Source: Erysipelotrichaceae bacterium
GTDB lineage: Bacteria > Bacillota_I > Bacilli_A > Erysipelotrichales > Erysipelotrichaceae
DNA: 7,171 bases
Direction of reading: 5' to 3'
Assembly: GCA_900754715.1 (NCBI GenBank)
Contig: CAAEDX010000170.1
Location: forward strand, 1 to 7,171
Both the position numbers and the translations under genes were made by a program. Of the stretch, positions 6,611 to 7,171 are shown in pieces (position 1 is the first letter of the stretch; each line of letters opens with the position of its first letter). A model generated the notes under the pieces. That model was given only the letters and a program-made list of their open reading frames with translations. It was not told the DNA's origin and made no database searches.

Positions 6611-7171
6611 ATGAAAGATTCAAATAAAATAACTGATTATTCAAAGATTACACCTGAAATTGATTCAAATCAAATCGATTTGTCAAACAGCACATTGAAA
6701 AAAAGAATAATTGTTTCTGCAGTATCCACTATCGTATTAGCTGCTGCAATTTTTGGAGTAGGTTATCTTATGACTTTGAGTAGTACAAATACCGAGGATC
6801 AATCTGCAAATGAGACTGAAACAGTGGATGTATATCAAACTATGTTATCTGCTCATCCTAATTTAAGAGAGCTCACAAAAAGTGATAATCATGCTCCTGT
6901 AATTGAAAAAAAGAACATAGAAGATTCTGAGACTCAGATTGAAGATAAAAGTAATTCTGATAATGGAGATGTAAATTCGGATGTTCAGGAAGATTCTAAG
7001 TCCATTATCTATAAAGAAGAGACATATGAAATAGGTTCATATAAATTATTATATGTTGTCCGAGTTAGAGAAAATGCAGGGACTCAGTATAAACAAGTAT
7101 CAAAGAATAATTTGTCCTCTACATATTATTCTAATAGTAATAAAAATGGAAGTTTAACAAAAGGAACAATA
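6611..7171 (+). CDS. Type II membrane protein with acidic extracellular stalk and SH3b domain (3' truncated by window)
   Basis: The frame opens at ATG 6611 (MKDSNKITDY...) after AAGGAAGG and stays open for 187 codons to the window end. Residues 1-31 are a short cytoplasmic tail ending in KKR. Residues about 33-55 are a single membrane helix (IIVSAVSTIVLAAAIFGVGY), so the rest is predicted outside the cell. Residues about 57-140 are a low-complexity, Asp/Glu/Ser/Asn-rich stalk. From about residue 144 the sequence YKLLYVVRVRENAGTQYKQV, followed by NKNGSLTKGT, matches the pattern of a bacterial SH3b repeat (compare the typical xLNVRxGAGTxY and NGxLxKGT). SH3b domains usually bind cell wall or surface glycans, and an enzyme or further repeats may follow beyond the window. 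Codon use is strongly AT-biased (ATA, AGA, TTA, TCA), unlike the genes to the left. It has its own promoter and lies beyond a terminator, so it is probably not part of the upstream system. Confidence 0.8.
   Translation, partial: MKDSNKITDYSKITPEIDSNQIDLSNSTLKKRIIVSAVSTIVLAAAIFGVGYLMTLSSTNTEDQSANETETVDVYQTMLSAHPNLRELTKSDNHAPVIEKKNIEDSETQIEDKSNSDNGDVNSDVQEDSKSIIYKEETYEIGSYKLLYVVRVRENAGTQYKQVSKNNLSSTYYSNSNKNGSLTKGTI

Overview
The window looks like a low-GC-clade Firmicute (Bacillota), possibly an Erysipelotrichia or Clostridia gut-type bacterium. This is inferred from strong AGGAGG-type ribosome binding sites, closely packed co-directional genes, a cre-like site, and a membrane-anchored protein ending in a Firmicute-style SH3b repeat. 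No gene here fixes the genus.

Positions 1-6351 hold three co-directional genes of moderately high GC. First is the 3' end of a gene entering from the left (soluble, mostly helical, unrecognised). Second is a 613-residue protein with a two-helix membrane hairpin between large soluble, coiled-coil-rich parts (unrecognised). Third is a 1314-residue multidomain protein. The first two genes are 13 nt apart and the second and third overlap by ATGA, so they are almost certainly one operon. The large protein is the most informative. It has an N-terminal membrane domain, then a long region that follows the layout of an SF2 (DExH, DUF1998-like) helicase but with Walker A and DEAH residues replaced, then a proline/acidic and basic linker, a four-cysteine zinc knuckle, and a DA1-like gluzincin peptidase with HELTH and a downstream glutamate. 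I infer a membrane-bound, cytoplasm-facing complex in which a dead helicase serves as scaffold or sensor and the zinc peptidase is the effector. The full operon starts upstream of this window.

Positions 6352-6610 are an AT-rich intergenic stretch. It has a convincing intrinsic terminator directly after the operon, a cre-like/palindromic candidate operator, a candidate sigma-A promoter, a leader of about 100 nt and a good ribosome binding site. Positions 6611-7171 hold the start of an AT-rich gene for a type II membrane protein with an acidic extracellular stalk and the beginning of an SH3b domain, cut off by the window end. Base composition drops sharply across the terminator, which marks a module boundary: the operon and the SH3b gene probably have different histories.
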